A stretch of DNA of 64,000 bases from Physcomitrium patens (Eukaryota; Streptophyta; Bryopsida; Funariales; Funariaceae). The translations under genes were made by a program, and so were the position numbers. This document shows, piece by piece, positions 25,674 through 36,792 of the stretch (the first letter of the stretch is position 1; each line of letters opens with the position of its first letter). The stretch lies in contig NC_037271.1 of the NCBI RefSeq assembly GCF_000002425.4, positions 8,401,512-8,465,511 of the forward strand, written 5' to 3'. The notes under the pieces are model-generated. The model saw only the letters and a list, made by a program, of their open reading frames with translations. It had not been told where the DNA came from and did not search any database.

Positions 25674-27012
25674 TGTTGTCGTTTTCATATAGAATGATTT
25701 ACTTTTTAGAAATATATTGAGTATCTAGATGTAGAGAGTTTAGCTTAAACTTTTATACAAATCTTGTTTTAGCTTGCAAAACTCCTTTAATTTGTATAAA
25801 ACTCAAAATATAATAAAATTCCTTCAAAACATATTTTTTTTACAAAAGATTATCTCTTCTTAAAATTTAGAAATTCATAATTCTTTATCTTGCCGTTCAA
25901 TTTGTTTCAAATTTATAGAATAGGTAAAATTTACCTTTAACTTTTACCACAAAAAAACCAACTATAAATTCACTCTGGATCTTCTAGTATCTAAAGAATC
26001 TTAATAAATATTCTAAACCCTAATTTACAAATACCTGAGTACTATTTTCTAAATATCTCAAGAATCCAATACTTAAATATCATCAAACTTATGTATAAAG
26101 CTTATTAACATGAATATACACATTCCTTGAAATTTTGAGCCAAAACCTTGTCAAATTGCTCAAGATATAAGTCAAGACACAACCACTAGTAAATCGGATT
26201 ACTTACTATCCTTAGATTGCATGGGCTGACTTTAAAATCCAATAACTCCTTCATTTCGACTTAAAAACTAGGAAGTAGTATACAAAAAATGTAGCTACAA
26301 AAGAGCTCTCTATAATCGCTATCACCGATTCTCAATTACCCTCTGTACACTTATGTTATATCAAAAAGAGTGACAGTAGCTTCCAAATCAATACCTTAAT
26401 TTTGAGTGCATATATCTCTTTCATATAAACACCAAATCATACAAGATTTGTACCAAAAACCATAGCCAAAAATCTTAACTTATTGATCCTAGTTTTCAAA
26501 GCTTGAATGGCTTCGAAAAACTTACCCTAATCTCTAATATGGCCTCAAGCAGCCTCCTCAAAGTCCATTGGTCATAATTTTTCATCAATAGGAATGGAGA
26601 TTTTTATCATCCATCTCCATTCATCTATATAGATGTCCTAAACTCTCTTTGCTACTAAAGCCCTTTTTCAACCTTTTTTCTTATAAGATTTACATAATTT
26701 ATGCTCTAAACACCAAATAAGAGAACCAAAATAATTTTTGAAACATCACCAATGTCTAATACAAGAGACTCTAAACATTTAGAAGTTACTATGAATCAAA
26801 ACCGATCTTAAAATCTACTATCAAAAGAAATTAAAATTATACAAATTCTATAGTAATTTTTTTTTAAACAACCTCTTTTCAAGGTGATATCAAATTATAT
26901 TCTACAACCAACTAAAATCTATTAATATGGCTCTTACTATTTTACTTAATAAATTATATACAGAGTATATAATTACATTAATTTCATATAGTAGCCAAAC
27001 CACAATATGACA
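25674..27012 (-). repeat. LTR of family R2, copy c (left arm of inverted pair)
   Basis: 1,339 bp; on the minus strand it runs TGTCATATTGTGGTTTGGC to ...CGACAACA. Immediately upstream on its own strand lies AGAGGGGGTGGA (complement of 27013-27024), which looks like a polypurine tract next to a 3' LTR. It forms a head-to-head pair with 27123-34997 across a 110-bp spacer. Body landmarks shared with the other copies include 'agagtgacagtagc' and 'ctctccattcatct'-like blocks near 26350-26640. Confidence 0.75.
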
Positions 27013-27122
27013 TCCACCCCCTCTAAACGTGTGCAACTTATTGAAGAAGTAATATGATGCCGATCACAACTTTGGTTCTTCTTGGTGTATACCGAGGAAT
27101 GCACGGATTTAGAAGGTGTAGA
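27013..27122. other. 110-bp spacer between inverted R2 LTRs
   Basis: Higher GC than its surroundings. Its two ends are imperfect inverted repeats: TCCACCCCCTCTAAACGTG on the left and, read on the other strand, TCTACACCTTCTAAATCCG from the right. Each end reads as a purine-rich tract pointing outwards at the adjacent LTR. This suggests two 3' ends of one retrotransposon family joined head to head. Confidence 0.6.
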
Positions 27123-27484
27123 TGTTGTATTGTAATTCGGCTACTATATGAAAATAATTTAACTATGTACTTAATATATAATTTTCTAAGTAACATGGTG
27201 AGAGCCATGTTAGTAGATTTTAATTGGTTGTAGAATATAATTTGATTATCACCTTGAAAAGAGGTTGTTTAAAAAAAATTACTATAGAATTTGTATAACT
27301 TTAATTTCTTTTGATAGTGGATTTTAAGATCGGTTTTGATTCATAGTAACTTCTAAATGTTTAGAGTCTCTTTTATTAGACATTGGTGATGTTTCAAAAA
27401 TTATTTTGGTTCTCTTATTTGATGTTTAGAGCATAAATTATGTAAATCTTATAAGAAAAAAGGTTGAAAAAGGGCTTTAGTAGT

Positions 27485-27958
27485 TGTTAGGGACATAGTC
27501 CTTAGACCTTTCTAGAGACAAGTTTCTAGAACCTTCTAGAAAGAAGTCTCTAGAAACTTCCAGAAGATTCCTTGAATATTCTCTTAGAATATTCTTTAAA
27601 GATTCCCTTAAAATTCTTTGAAGATTCCCTAAAGATTCTTTTAGAAGGCTTTAGAAGATTCTTAGAATATTCTAGTAGATTCTAGGAAGTTACTTGAGAA
27701 GCTTCCTAGCTCTTGAGTAGTTGCTCGAGAAGCTTCATAGTTCTTGGGAAGCTTCTTGATGCGCTTCCTTAGAACCATAGGCCAGTAGTATATATAGGAG
27801 TCGAGGCTGAAGGGTTCTTCAGTCTCGACAACACATCTCTTGAAGCTCTAGCTCAATTCTCTTGGCGTTGCTCTTGTACTCATCTGATAATCTAGTTCTT
27901 GTCATTTCTTCTTGAACTTCTTCTTTAGATTTCTTGTTTGTATTTTTGGTCCGTGACA
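27485..27958 (+). repeat. 5' LTR of the young chromovirus
   Basis: 474 bp, TGTTAGGG...CCGTGACA. It differs from 33550-34023 at about 13 positions counted by eye, nearly all transitions. It contains many short 'ttctagaa' and 'gaagcttc' palindromic motifs; a TATA-like 'agtatatatagg' at about 27788 is followed by the likely transcript start. Confidence 0.92.
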
Positions 27959-27981
27959 GTTTGTCGAGACTCCTTTATCTT

Positions 27982-28355
27982 AATATCAGAGCTGAATCCT
28001 TCTTGTTTGAGAGCGGATTACCCCTCTTCTTGAAGGTATTCTAGCGCTTTAGGGGTTGCGGATTACCTTCCTCTAAACTGATATTTTCTCAATCACAATA
28101 TCAGAGCTTAGTTCTTTGAGGCAGAGAGTGGACTACCCCTTTCCTTGGAGATACTTGAGCGTTCTAAGGGTTGCGGATTACCCTCTCTTGGACTGATATT
28201 AATTCTTTCTTTTTGTTTAGCATAGCTAGTAAAAAAGACTGTTAACATCGATTTCAGAGCTTTGCCTTCTTGATAGAGTGCGGATTACCCCTCTTCTCGA
28301 AAGCATTGAGGTATTTTTAGAGGTTGCGAATTACCCTCCTCTAAAACTGAAATCG
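27982..28355 (+). repeat. Three leader units with paired arms in the young chromovirus
   Basis: Units at 27982-28085 (104 bp), 28097-28200 (104 bp) and 28249-28355 (107 bp). Each opens with a TCAGAGCT block and closes with an arm complementary to its opening: AATATCAG with CTGATATT in units 1 and 2, CGATTTCAG with CTGAAATCG in unit 3. Inside each unit GGATTACC (or a near match such as GGACTACC or GAATTACC) occurs twice, the second time in a loop between arms such as TTTAGAGG and CCTCTAAA. Older relics E1 and E3 carry a single, decayed unit at the same place. TATCAGAGC also matches part of the usual initiator-Met primer-binding site (TGGTATCAGAGC). Confidence 0.8.
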
Positions 28356-31300
28356 TTTAGTGTTTTTTTTTCTTTTCTCCGAGTAGGTTTTAGTGAGAGG
28401 TAGTGCTACAATTTCCTCCAAGAAACTTAGCAATTTCTTCTTCTCTCAAAATTTTAATCCATCTATTCTCTAAATATGGAAGTAGACCAGGTCATAGACA
28501 GTGCATCTCCACAAGTAGACAATAGAGTGGCAACTCTTGCAGATCTTCAAGCTCTTATGAATAGTGTACGAAAAGAGATTGCATTTCTTCGCAATCCAAG
28601 TAAAGAACCTCAAATTGATCTAGTGACCGAAGAAGCTAGACGCGAAATTCATAGCCTACAACAAGAGATTATTCGACTGAGAGAAGCAAGACATGTGTCA
28701 CATACGACCCCTATGGATACTTCAAAGATTAGTACGAAAGAACCAAAAGCGAGTATGCCAGACAAGTTTGACGGAACAAGAGCCAACTTCCGAGGTTTTG
28801 TGCAACAAGTACGGCTTTACCTACGCCTATATCCTTCTCGTTATCCGAATGGATTTATCCAGGTTGCTTTCATAGGTACTCTTCTATCAGAAAATGCTCG
28901 CTCTTGGTTTGCTCCACTATTGGAGAAGGATTCTCCAATATTGTACGACCTATAGGCTTTCATAGAGAGACTTACTACTGCGTTTGGAGATAGCGATCGA
29001 GAAAGAGTGGCTGAAAGAAAGATACAAAATCTGCGACAAGGATCACGTTTTGCTGCAATCTATGCTGCAAAATTTCAACAGCTTACATGTGATCTTGATT
29101 GGAATGATAAGGCGTTCATGACACGATTTCGATATGGACTGAGAGATGATGTCAAGAACTTATTGATCACCATGCCTAAGGCGGATACTTTAGAAGAACT
29201 TATATCTCAGGCAATTATTTGTGACAACCGCCTCTTTGAATTACGACAAGAAAGACGATCAGGTTGGAGAAATAATGGAGCATTTGCTACATTTTCAAAA
29301 GGTCCAGAGAATCACTCCACAGATCCTAAACCCATGCAAATTGATGCGGTACGTTTCAAACCCCTCACAGCTGAGGAAAGGAAGCGACGGTTTGAACAAA
29401 ACTTGTGTTTATATTGCGGAGAAGCGGGCCATAAAGCTGTAGATTGTCGGAAGAAACAGAAGCCTCAAACAACAAGACTTAGGAGTACAAGCATGCAGGA
29501 AAACAAGGACGCCCAGCCACAATAGGGACCGTGCGGCTGGACATCTCAACATCCAAAATTAATCAAGGTCCCTTTCTCTCAGCTCAACCTTCAGATTGTT
29601 TTATGGTACCTTTACATCTGGGTATTCAAGAACTACAAGTCGATGCTTTATTAGACTCGGGTGCATCCGCTTGCTTTATAGATGAAGAGTTTGTCAAGCT
29701 TCACAATATTTCTCTTGTAAAGAAACTTAAGCCTGTCCATGTAGAAGTCATAGACGAACGACCATTGTCTTCGGGCAATGTTATCCATGAAACTAAACCA
29801 TTGAAGGTACGTCTTAAAAACCATGAGAGCAATATTATGTTTAATGTTATCAAGACCCCTTCATGTCCTATCATTTTGGGACTATCTTGGCTTGATAGAT
29901 ATAATCCATTGATAGATTAGAAGTTGCGGAAAGTGATATTTCCAACAAACTCCTTGAAGGTGGAATCTGCCAAGACAATGTCTAGAAACAAATCCTTGTT
30001 TATAGGTGCAAGGACTTTCATGAAGGAAGCCAAGCAAAATACACCTCTTGTCATCTTCGCAACTCCGACTCGAGAAGATGCAACTCCGACTTTGGTTATT
30101 CCAAAGCAGTATGAAGAATTCAAAGATGTCTTTGAAAAGAAGAATGCTGATATGCTGCCAGAGCATCGACCCTATGACTGTGCCATTGAATTGCAAGAAG
30201 GAGCATAACTACCTTTTGGACCAATCTACAATTTGTCATAGACGGAGTTGACTGAGTTACGGAAGTACATTGACGAGAATCTAGCCAAGAACTTCATCCG
30301 TCATTCGAAGTCGCCAGCTGGGGCACCAATCTTATTTGTGAAGAAGAAGGATGGCTCACTACGGATGTGCGTGGACTATCGAGGTCTCAACAAGGTGACA
30401 AAAAAGAATCGCTACCCACTGCCTTTGATCTCTGATCTTCTAGAACAACTTGGGCATGCAAGGATCTTTACAAAGATTGACCTAAGGGGAGGTTAAACAA
30501 CCTTGTGCGAATTAAGGAAGGAGATGAATGGAAGACAGCGTTCCGAACAAGGTATGGCCATTTTGAATACAATGTCATGCCATTTGGTCTTACTAATGCT
30601 CCAGCGGTCTTTCAACATATGATGAATGACATCTTTCGAGAGCATCTAGACGATTTTGTTGTCATCTATCTAGATGATATTTTGATATTTTCTAAGAACG
30701 AGGAAGAACATGAGAAGCACGTTCATCTGGTACTCAAAAAACTACGGGAGCGAGGACTCTATGCCAAATTGGAGAAGTACTTATTTCACCAAACTGAGAT
30801 GGAGTTTTTGGGATTCATCGCGACTACGGAAGGCTTGAAGATGGATCCAAAGAAGGTGGAAGCAATCATGTCTTGGGAAGTTCCGAAGACGGTTAGGGAC
30901 GTCCAATGTTTTCTTGGATTTGCTAACTACTATCAGATCTTCATCAAGAATTATTCTCAAGTTGCTGCCCCCCTCACTCGATTAACGTGTAAGGACAAGC
31001 TCGAATGGGGACCTATCGCAGAAAAAGCATTTCAAGATTTGAAGATGGTATTTACTACAGCTCCAATCTTGGTACATCCGGACTTTACAAAGGCCTTTTA
31101 TTTGGAGACAGATGCTTCAGATTTTGCTTTGGGAGCTGTACTTTCACAGATGGGCATAGATGAGAAGCTCCATCCAGTTACGTTCTATTCTCGAAAATTC
31201 TCTGTTGCTGAGATCAACTATGAGATCCACGATAAGGAACTCCTTGCTATAGTAGATTCTTTCCAAGAGTGGCGCCACTTTCTCGAAGGAACTGCACATC

Positions 31301-33145
31301 CAGTGACCATATATATGGATCACAAGAATTTGGAGTATTTTATGTCGGCTCGGATTTTGAATCGGCGTCAAGCTTGGTGGAGTATGTTGCTATCCGGGTT
31401 CGACTTTGTTATTACTTATCGGCCTGGGAAGCAACAAGGGTTGTCCGATGTATTATCAAGGAGATCATATCTCGTGCCAAAGGCTGGAGATGCAGCATTT
31501 GATCAACAGTGCACGACATTGTTGAAGCCAGAGAAATTTTGGCTCAACGCAGCTATTGTACCAATTGATGCTGACTTCCTCGACCAGGTACGGGCCACAA
31601 CCATTGAAGATTCTCTAGCCCTTGATATCAAGCAACATGCTAGTGATGATAAATTCAAGATGGAAGGAGATCTAGTATATTTCGAAGAGCGGTTGTATAT
31701 CCCAAAAGGACCAACACGACTCCGAGTTCTTCAATCTCGTCATGACTTTCCAGCTGCGGGACATTTTGGATTCAATAAGACCTTGGAACTTATTTCCCGC
31801 GATTTCTGGTGGCCTCAAATGTGGAAGGATGTGAAAGATTTTGTTGTATCTTGTGACATTTGTTCAAGATCCAAAAACCCTCGACATCGGCCTTATGGAC
31901 TTCTACAGCCATTGCCTATTCCGCGCCGACCATGGTCTTCGGTTTCTATGGACTTTATTACGGATCTACCACCATCGAATTCATTTGACAGCATTTTTGT
32001 TGTCGTAGACCGGCTTACAAAGATGGCACATTTTGTCCCTTGCAAGAAGACATCGTCAAGCGAAGACAGAGCAAGACTCTTTCTTGATAATGTGTATCGA
32101 TATCATGGTCTACCAGATGATATCGTATCGGATCGAGGAACCCAGTTTGTGTCAAAGTTTTGGAAATCTCTTTTTGAAATATTGAAGGTGGATATCAAGC
32201 TTTCTTCGGCATTTCATCCTCAAACGGACGGCCAAACAGAACGGGTGAATCAAGTTTTAGAGCAATATTTACGTTGCACCATCAACTATCAACAAGATGA
32301 TTGGGTCGCATATCTACTGCTAGCCGAGTTCGCATATAACAACACCCTTCATGCGTCAATTCAACAAACGCCATTCTTTTCCAATTATGGATACCATCCG
32401 AAGCTTGACTTATGGAGTTTGTCAACGATTAACAATCCGACAACTGAAGGATTGGTGAAGGAGCTTTCGCAGCTTCAAACTACATTGAAGCTTCAATTGC
32501 AAACTGCCCAAGAATCTTACAAGGCGTCCGCGGATAAATTTCGGAATCAGGCACCTAAATTCACGATTGGAGACAAAGTTTGGCTGCTTCGACGAAATAT
32601 TAAGACCAAGCGGCCATGTGACAAATTGGACTATCGGAGATTGGGACCATTTGTTATCCAGAAGCAGATCAATCCTGTAGCGTATCGTCTGGAGTTACCA
32701 GCTACTATGAAGGTACATCCTGTCTTTCATGTTTCTTTGTTGGAGCCTTATCGAGAATCGTCTTTTTCTGGAAGAGTACAATGTCCACCACCTAGCATAG
32801 AAATAGAGAACCACGAAGAATACGAGGTGGAAAAGGTCCTGGATTCACGGCAAAGACGGGGTAAATTAGAATACTTTGTGCATTGGAGCGGTTACGATAT
32901 TAATGAACGAACATGGGAGCCGGCCGAAAATCTCGCGAATGCGCCGCAAAAGGTACAGGAGTTTCATCGATGATATCCTGAGAAACCCAAGCCGGTTCGA
33001 TGATAGCTTCTTACTGAAGCTTGCTCATCTAGAAAACAGAAAAGAGGAGAGAGCACCACCAAAATCCATAATTGATGTAGTCATTCTCTCCAAGATAGCG
33101 TAGAACTTTGTTAGTAGCCCAAGTTTGTTCTTATTATTTTAGCCT

Positions 33146-33499
33146 TTGAATATGGATAGCCAAGATACTACACTTGTCATGTCATCTCAAGCAACTAGCT
33201 CACGAAGACGATCGCGAGATGAAGAACCGCTTGCACCACGACGACATCGAAGGATTCCGAGCAACAGATCGCTGGTGATTGTATTTGAAGTCGAGCCTGC
33301 CTACAATGGTCAGTCAGAAGGAGTGTTTGCAGGACAATTTCACAATGAAGACACGGAGGTTCATGCTTGGTCAGAAGTTGAAGGCGTGGGCCACTACCGT
33401 TGGCTTCAAGGACCATTGAATCACTTGCCTCATGAACAACAATTGGAGTTCATAGCAGAGGTTATGCGACAGATCTTCATTTTCTTGCGTTGGTATTGA
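33146..33499 (+). other. Small extra ORF of the young chromovirus (117 residues)
   Basis: An open frame between the end of pol and the 3' LTR. The first third is rich in Ser and Arg (SSRRRSRDEEPLAPRRHRR), the middle holds a hydrophobic strand-like motif (RSLVIVFEVEP), and the end is His/Trp/Leu-rich. A region at the same position in E3 (about 22470-22730, minus) translates to a similar pattern, including an EEPxPLR stretch and a CLVILLEV motif, and E2 and E4 have matching DNA there. Ty3/gypsy elements of standard layout have no gene here. No function is recognised; no signal peptide or membrane segment is seen. Confidence 0.6.
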
Positions 33500-33549
33500 C
33501 CGACGATAATATTGCTTCTCAGAGACCTCGAAGCTAAAGGAGGAGGTGA

Positions 33550-34023
33550 TGTTAGGGACATAGTCCTTAGACCTTTCTAGAAACAAGTTTCTAGAACCTT
33601 CTAGAAAGAAGTCTCTAGAAACTTCCAGAAGATTCCTTGAATATTTTCTTAGAATATTCTTTAAATATTCCCTTAAAATTCTTTGAAGATTCCCTAAAGA
33701 TTCCCTTAGAAGGCTTTAGAAGATTCTTAGAATATTCTAGTAGATTCTAGGAAGTTACTTGAGAAGCTTCCTAGCTCTTGGATAGTTGCTCGAGAAGCTT
33801 CATAGTTCTTGAGAAGCTTCTTGATGCGCTTCCTTAGAACCATAGGCCAGTAGTATATATAGGAGTCGAGGCTGAAGAATTCTTCAGTCTCGACAATACA
33901 TCTCTTGAAGCTCTAGCTCAATTCTCTTGGCGTTGCTCTTATACTCATCTGATAATCTAGTTCTTGTCATTTCTTCTTGAACTTCTTGTTTAGATTTCTT
34001 GTTTGTATTTTTGGTCCGTGACA
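33550..34023 (+). repeat. 3' LTR of the young chromovirus
   Basis: 474 bp, same ends as 27485-27958. It is preceded by the purine tract AAAGGAGGAGGTGA (33536-33549). The flanking pentamers GTAGT (27480-27484) and GTAGC (34024-34028) fit a 5-bp target duplication with one later change. Confidence 0.92.
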
Positions 34024-36792
34024 GTAGCAAAGAGAGTTTAGGACATCTATATAGATGAATGGAGATGGATGATGAAAATCTCATCTCCTATTGATCAAAA
34101 ATTATGACCAATGGACTTTGAGGAGGCTGCCTAAGGCCATATTAGAGATTAGGGTAAGTTTTTCGAAGCCATTCAAGCTTTGAAAACTAGGATCAATAAG
34201 TTAAGATTTTTGGCTATGGTTTTTGGTACAAATCTTGTATGATTTGGTGTTTATATGAAGGAGATATATGCGCTCAAAATTAAGGTATTGATTTGGGAGC
34301 TACTGTCACTCTTTTTGATATAATGTAAGCGTACAGAGGGTAATTGAGAATCGACAACTGTGATTGGAGAGACCACTTTTGCGGCTATATTTTTTGTATA
34401 CTTCTTGCTGGATTCAAAGTTGGGATAAAGGAGATATTAGATTTTGAAGTCAGCACATGCAATCTAAAGGTAGTAAGTAACCCGATTTACTAGTGGTTGA
34501 GTCTTGAGCCATATCTTGAGCAATTTGACAAGGTTTTGGCTCAAAATTTTAAGAAATGTGTATATTCATGTTAGTAAACTTTGTACATAAGTTTGATGAC
34601 ATTTGAGTATTGAATTCTTGAGATATTTAGAAAATAGTGCTCGAATGCTTGTAAATTAGGGTTTAGAGTATCTGTTAGGATTTCTTAGATGCTACAAGAT
34701 TGGGAGTGAATTTGTAGTTGGTTTTTTTAATAGTAAAATTTAAAGATGAATTCTACCTATTCTATAAATTAGAGACAAACTAAATAGCTAGATGAAGAAT
34801 TATGAATTTCTAAAATTTAAGAAGAAATAATCATTCGCTGGAAAAATATGTTTTGAAGGGATTTTGTTATATTTTGAGTTTTATGCAAATTAAATGAGTT
34901 TTAGAAGCTAAGATAAGATTTATATAAAATTTTAACTTAAACTCTCTACAACTAGATATCTTGTGTATTCTTAAATAGCATATCACATAATACAACACTG
35001 GAAGAGTATCCGCATTCTTCTTCTCAAATACATCTTAAGAATATTGATATTGGCTTGGAATACCACTTGAAGTCTTTCCACCAATAGAAATAGATGCGGC
35101 ATAAATGACAAAAGGTGATCCTTCTTTTGCAACATACAAGAAAGCTCTTATACTTACATATATAAGTTTAATTATACTAGACTTATGACTTTCTACTTGA
35201 TTAATTATGCTCTTAATTATACTTTCAAAAAAGTTAAGACTACAAGAAGTCCAATCTATTTTAGAGTTATATTTTTTTAGTAATGATAAATCTAAAATAA
35301 TTCGATTAGAGGGAGATCTAATGATATTAAATATTACAAAGCTACTATGACCATTAGTTGCTACTTCTATAGGAAGAGTTTCATGAATAACATCTCTTGA
35401 AGACAATGAACAATCATGTATGACTTCTACATGAATAGATTTAGTTTTCTTCACTAAAAGTATGCTATGTCTTTTAGCAAATTCTTCATCTAAGAAACAT
35501 ACTAAGGATCTTGAATCTAACAAAGCAAAGGCTTTGTAATATTTAGATCCTAAAATAACATTTATCTTAAAACAAGGAGAGGATTCTAAGGAGAAAATGA
35601 GACCTTTACTAGGTGTTGTACAAGGTTCTAATTGCACATTCCCTATTGTAGCTAAACAAACTCATTTTCTAACATACTATATTCTTTGATAGCCATACTC
35701 TTCATTTTATAGTTGCGTCACTTCTTTGGGTAATATTGAGCAGTGTGCTTAGGTTCTCCACAATATAAGCACAATCCTTCTTGATGACAACGAGTCTTTT
35801 CTTGCTCAACAAGAGGTTTGAAATGTACCACATCAATTTGCATATCCTCTACTTTTGAATGTATGTGTTAAACAGATGTTGGTATTGCGATTGAATTATA
35901 GTAACGTTAAGGTTGACTTGTACGGTTTTTAGATTGAAATTCAAAAAGACGATTGTTACACTTCATAGCAAATTCAATCGCTTCTCTTAATGTTTGAGGA
36001 TCAGGTAAGTTGAGCATTAATTTTTTTTACCTCATATTATAATCCATAGAGAAATTGGCTAACAAGTGCAGCATCATTCCACTTGATATCAGTTGTAATT
36101 TGTCAAAACTATGAAGCATACAACGTTATTAATCGATTGCTTTGTCGTAAAATACAAATCTTATTGGTTGTAATATGAATTGTATCATGTTCTCCATATA
36201 TGGATTGAAACTCCACCAAAAAAGTCTCCAAATTATCTAATATTGAATCTCATCGTTCAAAAAATGATGAAAACCATGATAATGTCGAACTTGAAAGAAG
36301 CATACCAATGAATCTAACTTGCGATCCTGGAATTGGATAGCTTTGGAGTTGAAGTTCAATCACAAGTTGTATCTGATTGATAAATCCTCTAAACTTTGTT
36401 CTAGTGCCATTAAACTTCTCGGGTAGGACAATTCCTTGTTCTCCAACATTAAAAGGATGTTCCACCATAGGAGAAGGGACATGATTTGGTGTAGATGTTG
36501 ATTTGATGCATCGTACACATTAATTTCCTCAATTGCTCTTGGATTTGTGCCATTGCACTCTTCAATCAGCAAGTTCTGTCATGGTAACACTTAGAGAAGA
36601 AAAGATGTCTAATATCGCTCAAGACAAATAGGAGAGAGGACTTGAGAACAAAGAAAATACTAAGAACAATATCAGTTTAGAAGAGGATAATCCGTAACTT
36701 CTAATACGCTTATGTCTTATCAAGAGAAAGGGGTAATCCACTCTTAATCAATTAGACAAAGCTCTGATATTGTAAGTGCACTCTTGTCAATT

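Larger units (their letters stand above)
27485..34023 (+). mobile_element. Young Ty3/gypsy chromovirus, nearly whole
   Basis: 6,539 bp. Parts in order: 5' LTR; leader 27959-28475 with three structured tandem units; gag about 28476-29525, with an N-terminal coiled-coil-like stretch and a CCHC knuckle near 29405-29450; aspartic protease about 29530-29920 (LLDSGAS motif); reverse transcriptase about 30250-31000 (YLDD near 30668); RNase H about 31050-31480; integrase about 31740-32720 with HHCC zinc-binding and DDE core; C-terminal chromodomain about 32820-32970; small extra ORF 33146-33499; purine tract; 3' LTR. The chromodomain places it among chromoviruses, close to the abundant RLG-type elements of mosses (placement inferred). 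It looks almost complete, with about five breaks. LTR divergence of about 2.7% suggests an age of the order of 1-2 million years under usual plant rates. Much richer in GC and CpG than the relics around it. Confidence 0.93.
27123..34997 (+). repeat. LTR of family R2, copy d, split by the young chromovirus
   Basis: The pieces are 27123-27484 and 34024-34997, together about 1.34 kb. It starts TGTTGTATTGTAATTCGGC and ends CATAATACAACA. The uninterrupted sequence at the break is known from copy e (56356-56380, 'ttggtagcaaaaagagag'), which matches the two flanks of the young element when that element is skipped. Confidence 0.8.

Noticed and set aside
27540-27760. Dense 'ttctagaa'/'gaagcttc' repeats resembling a CRISPR-like or heat-shock-element array
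   Set aside because: They lie inside both LTRs of the chromovirus with irregular spacing and no spacers of constant length. Heat-shock-like elements are possible by motif (nTTCnnGAAn) but I have no further support.
25674-34997. Foldback DNA transposon with 1.3-kb inverted ends
   Set aside because: Single copies of the same 1.3-kb unit occur alone elsewhere with TG...CA ends, and purine-tract-like sequence borders the units here, so LTRs in inverted arrangement fit better. It stays a weaker alternative.
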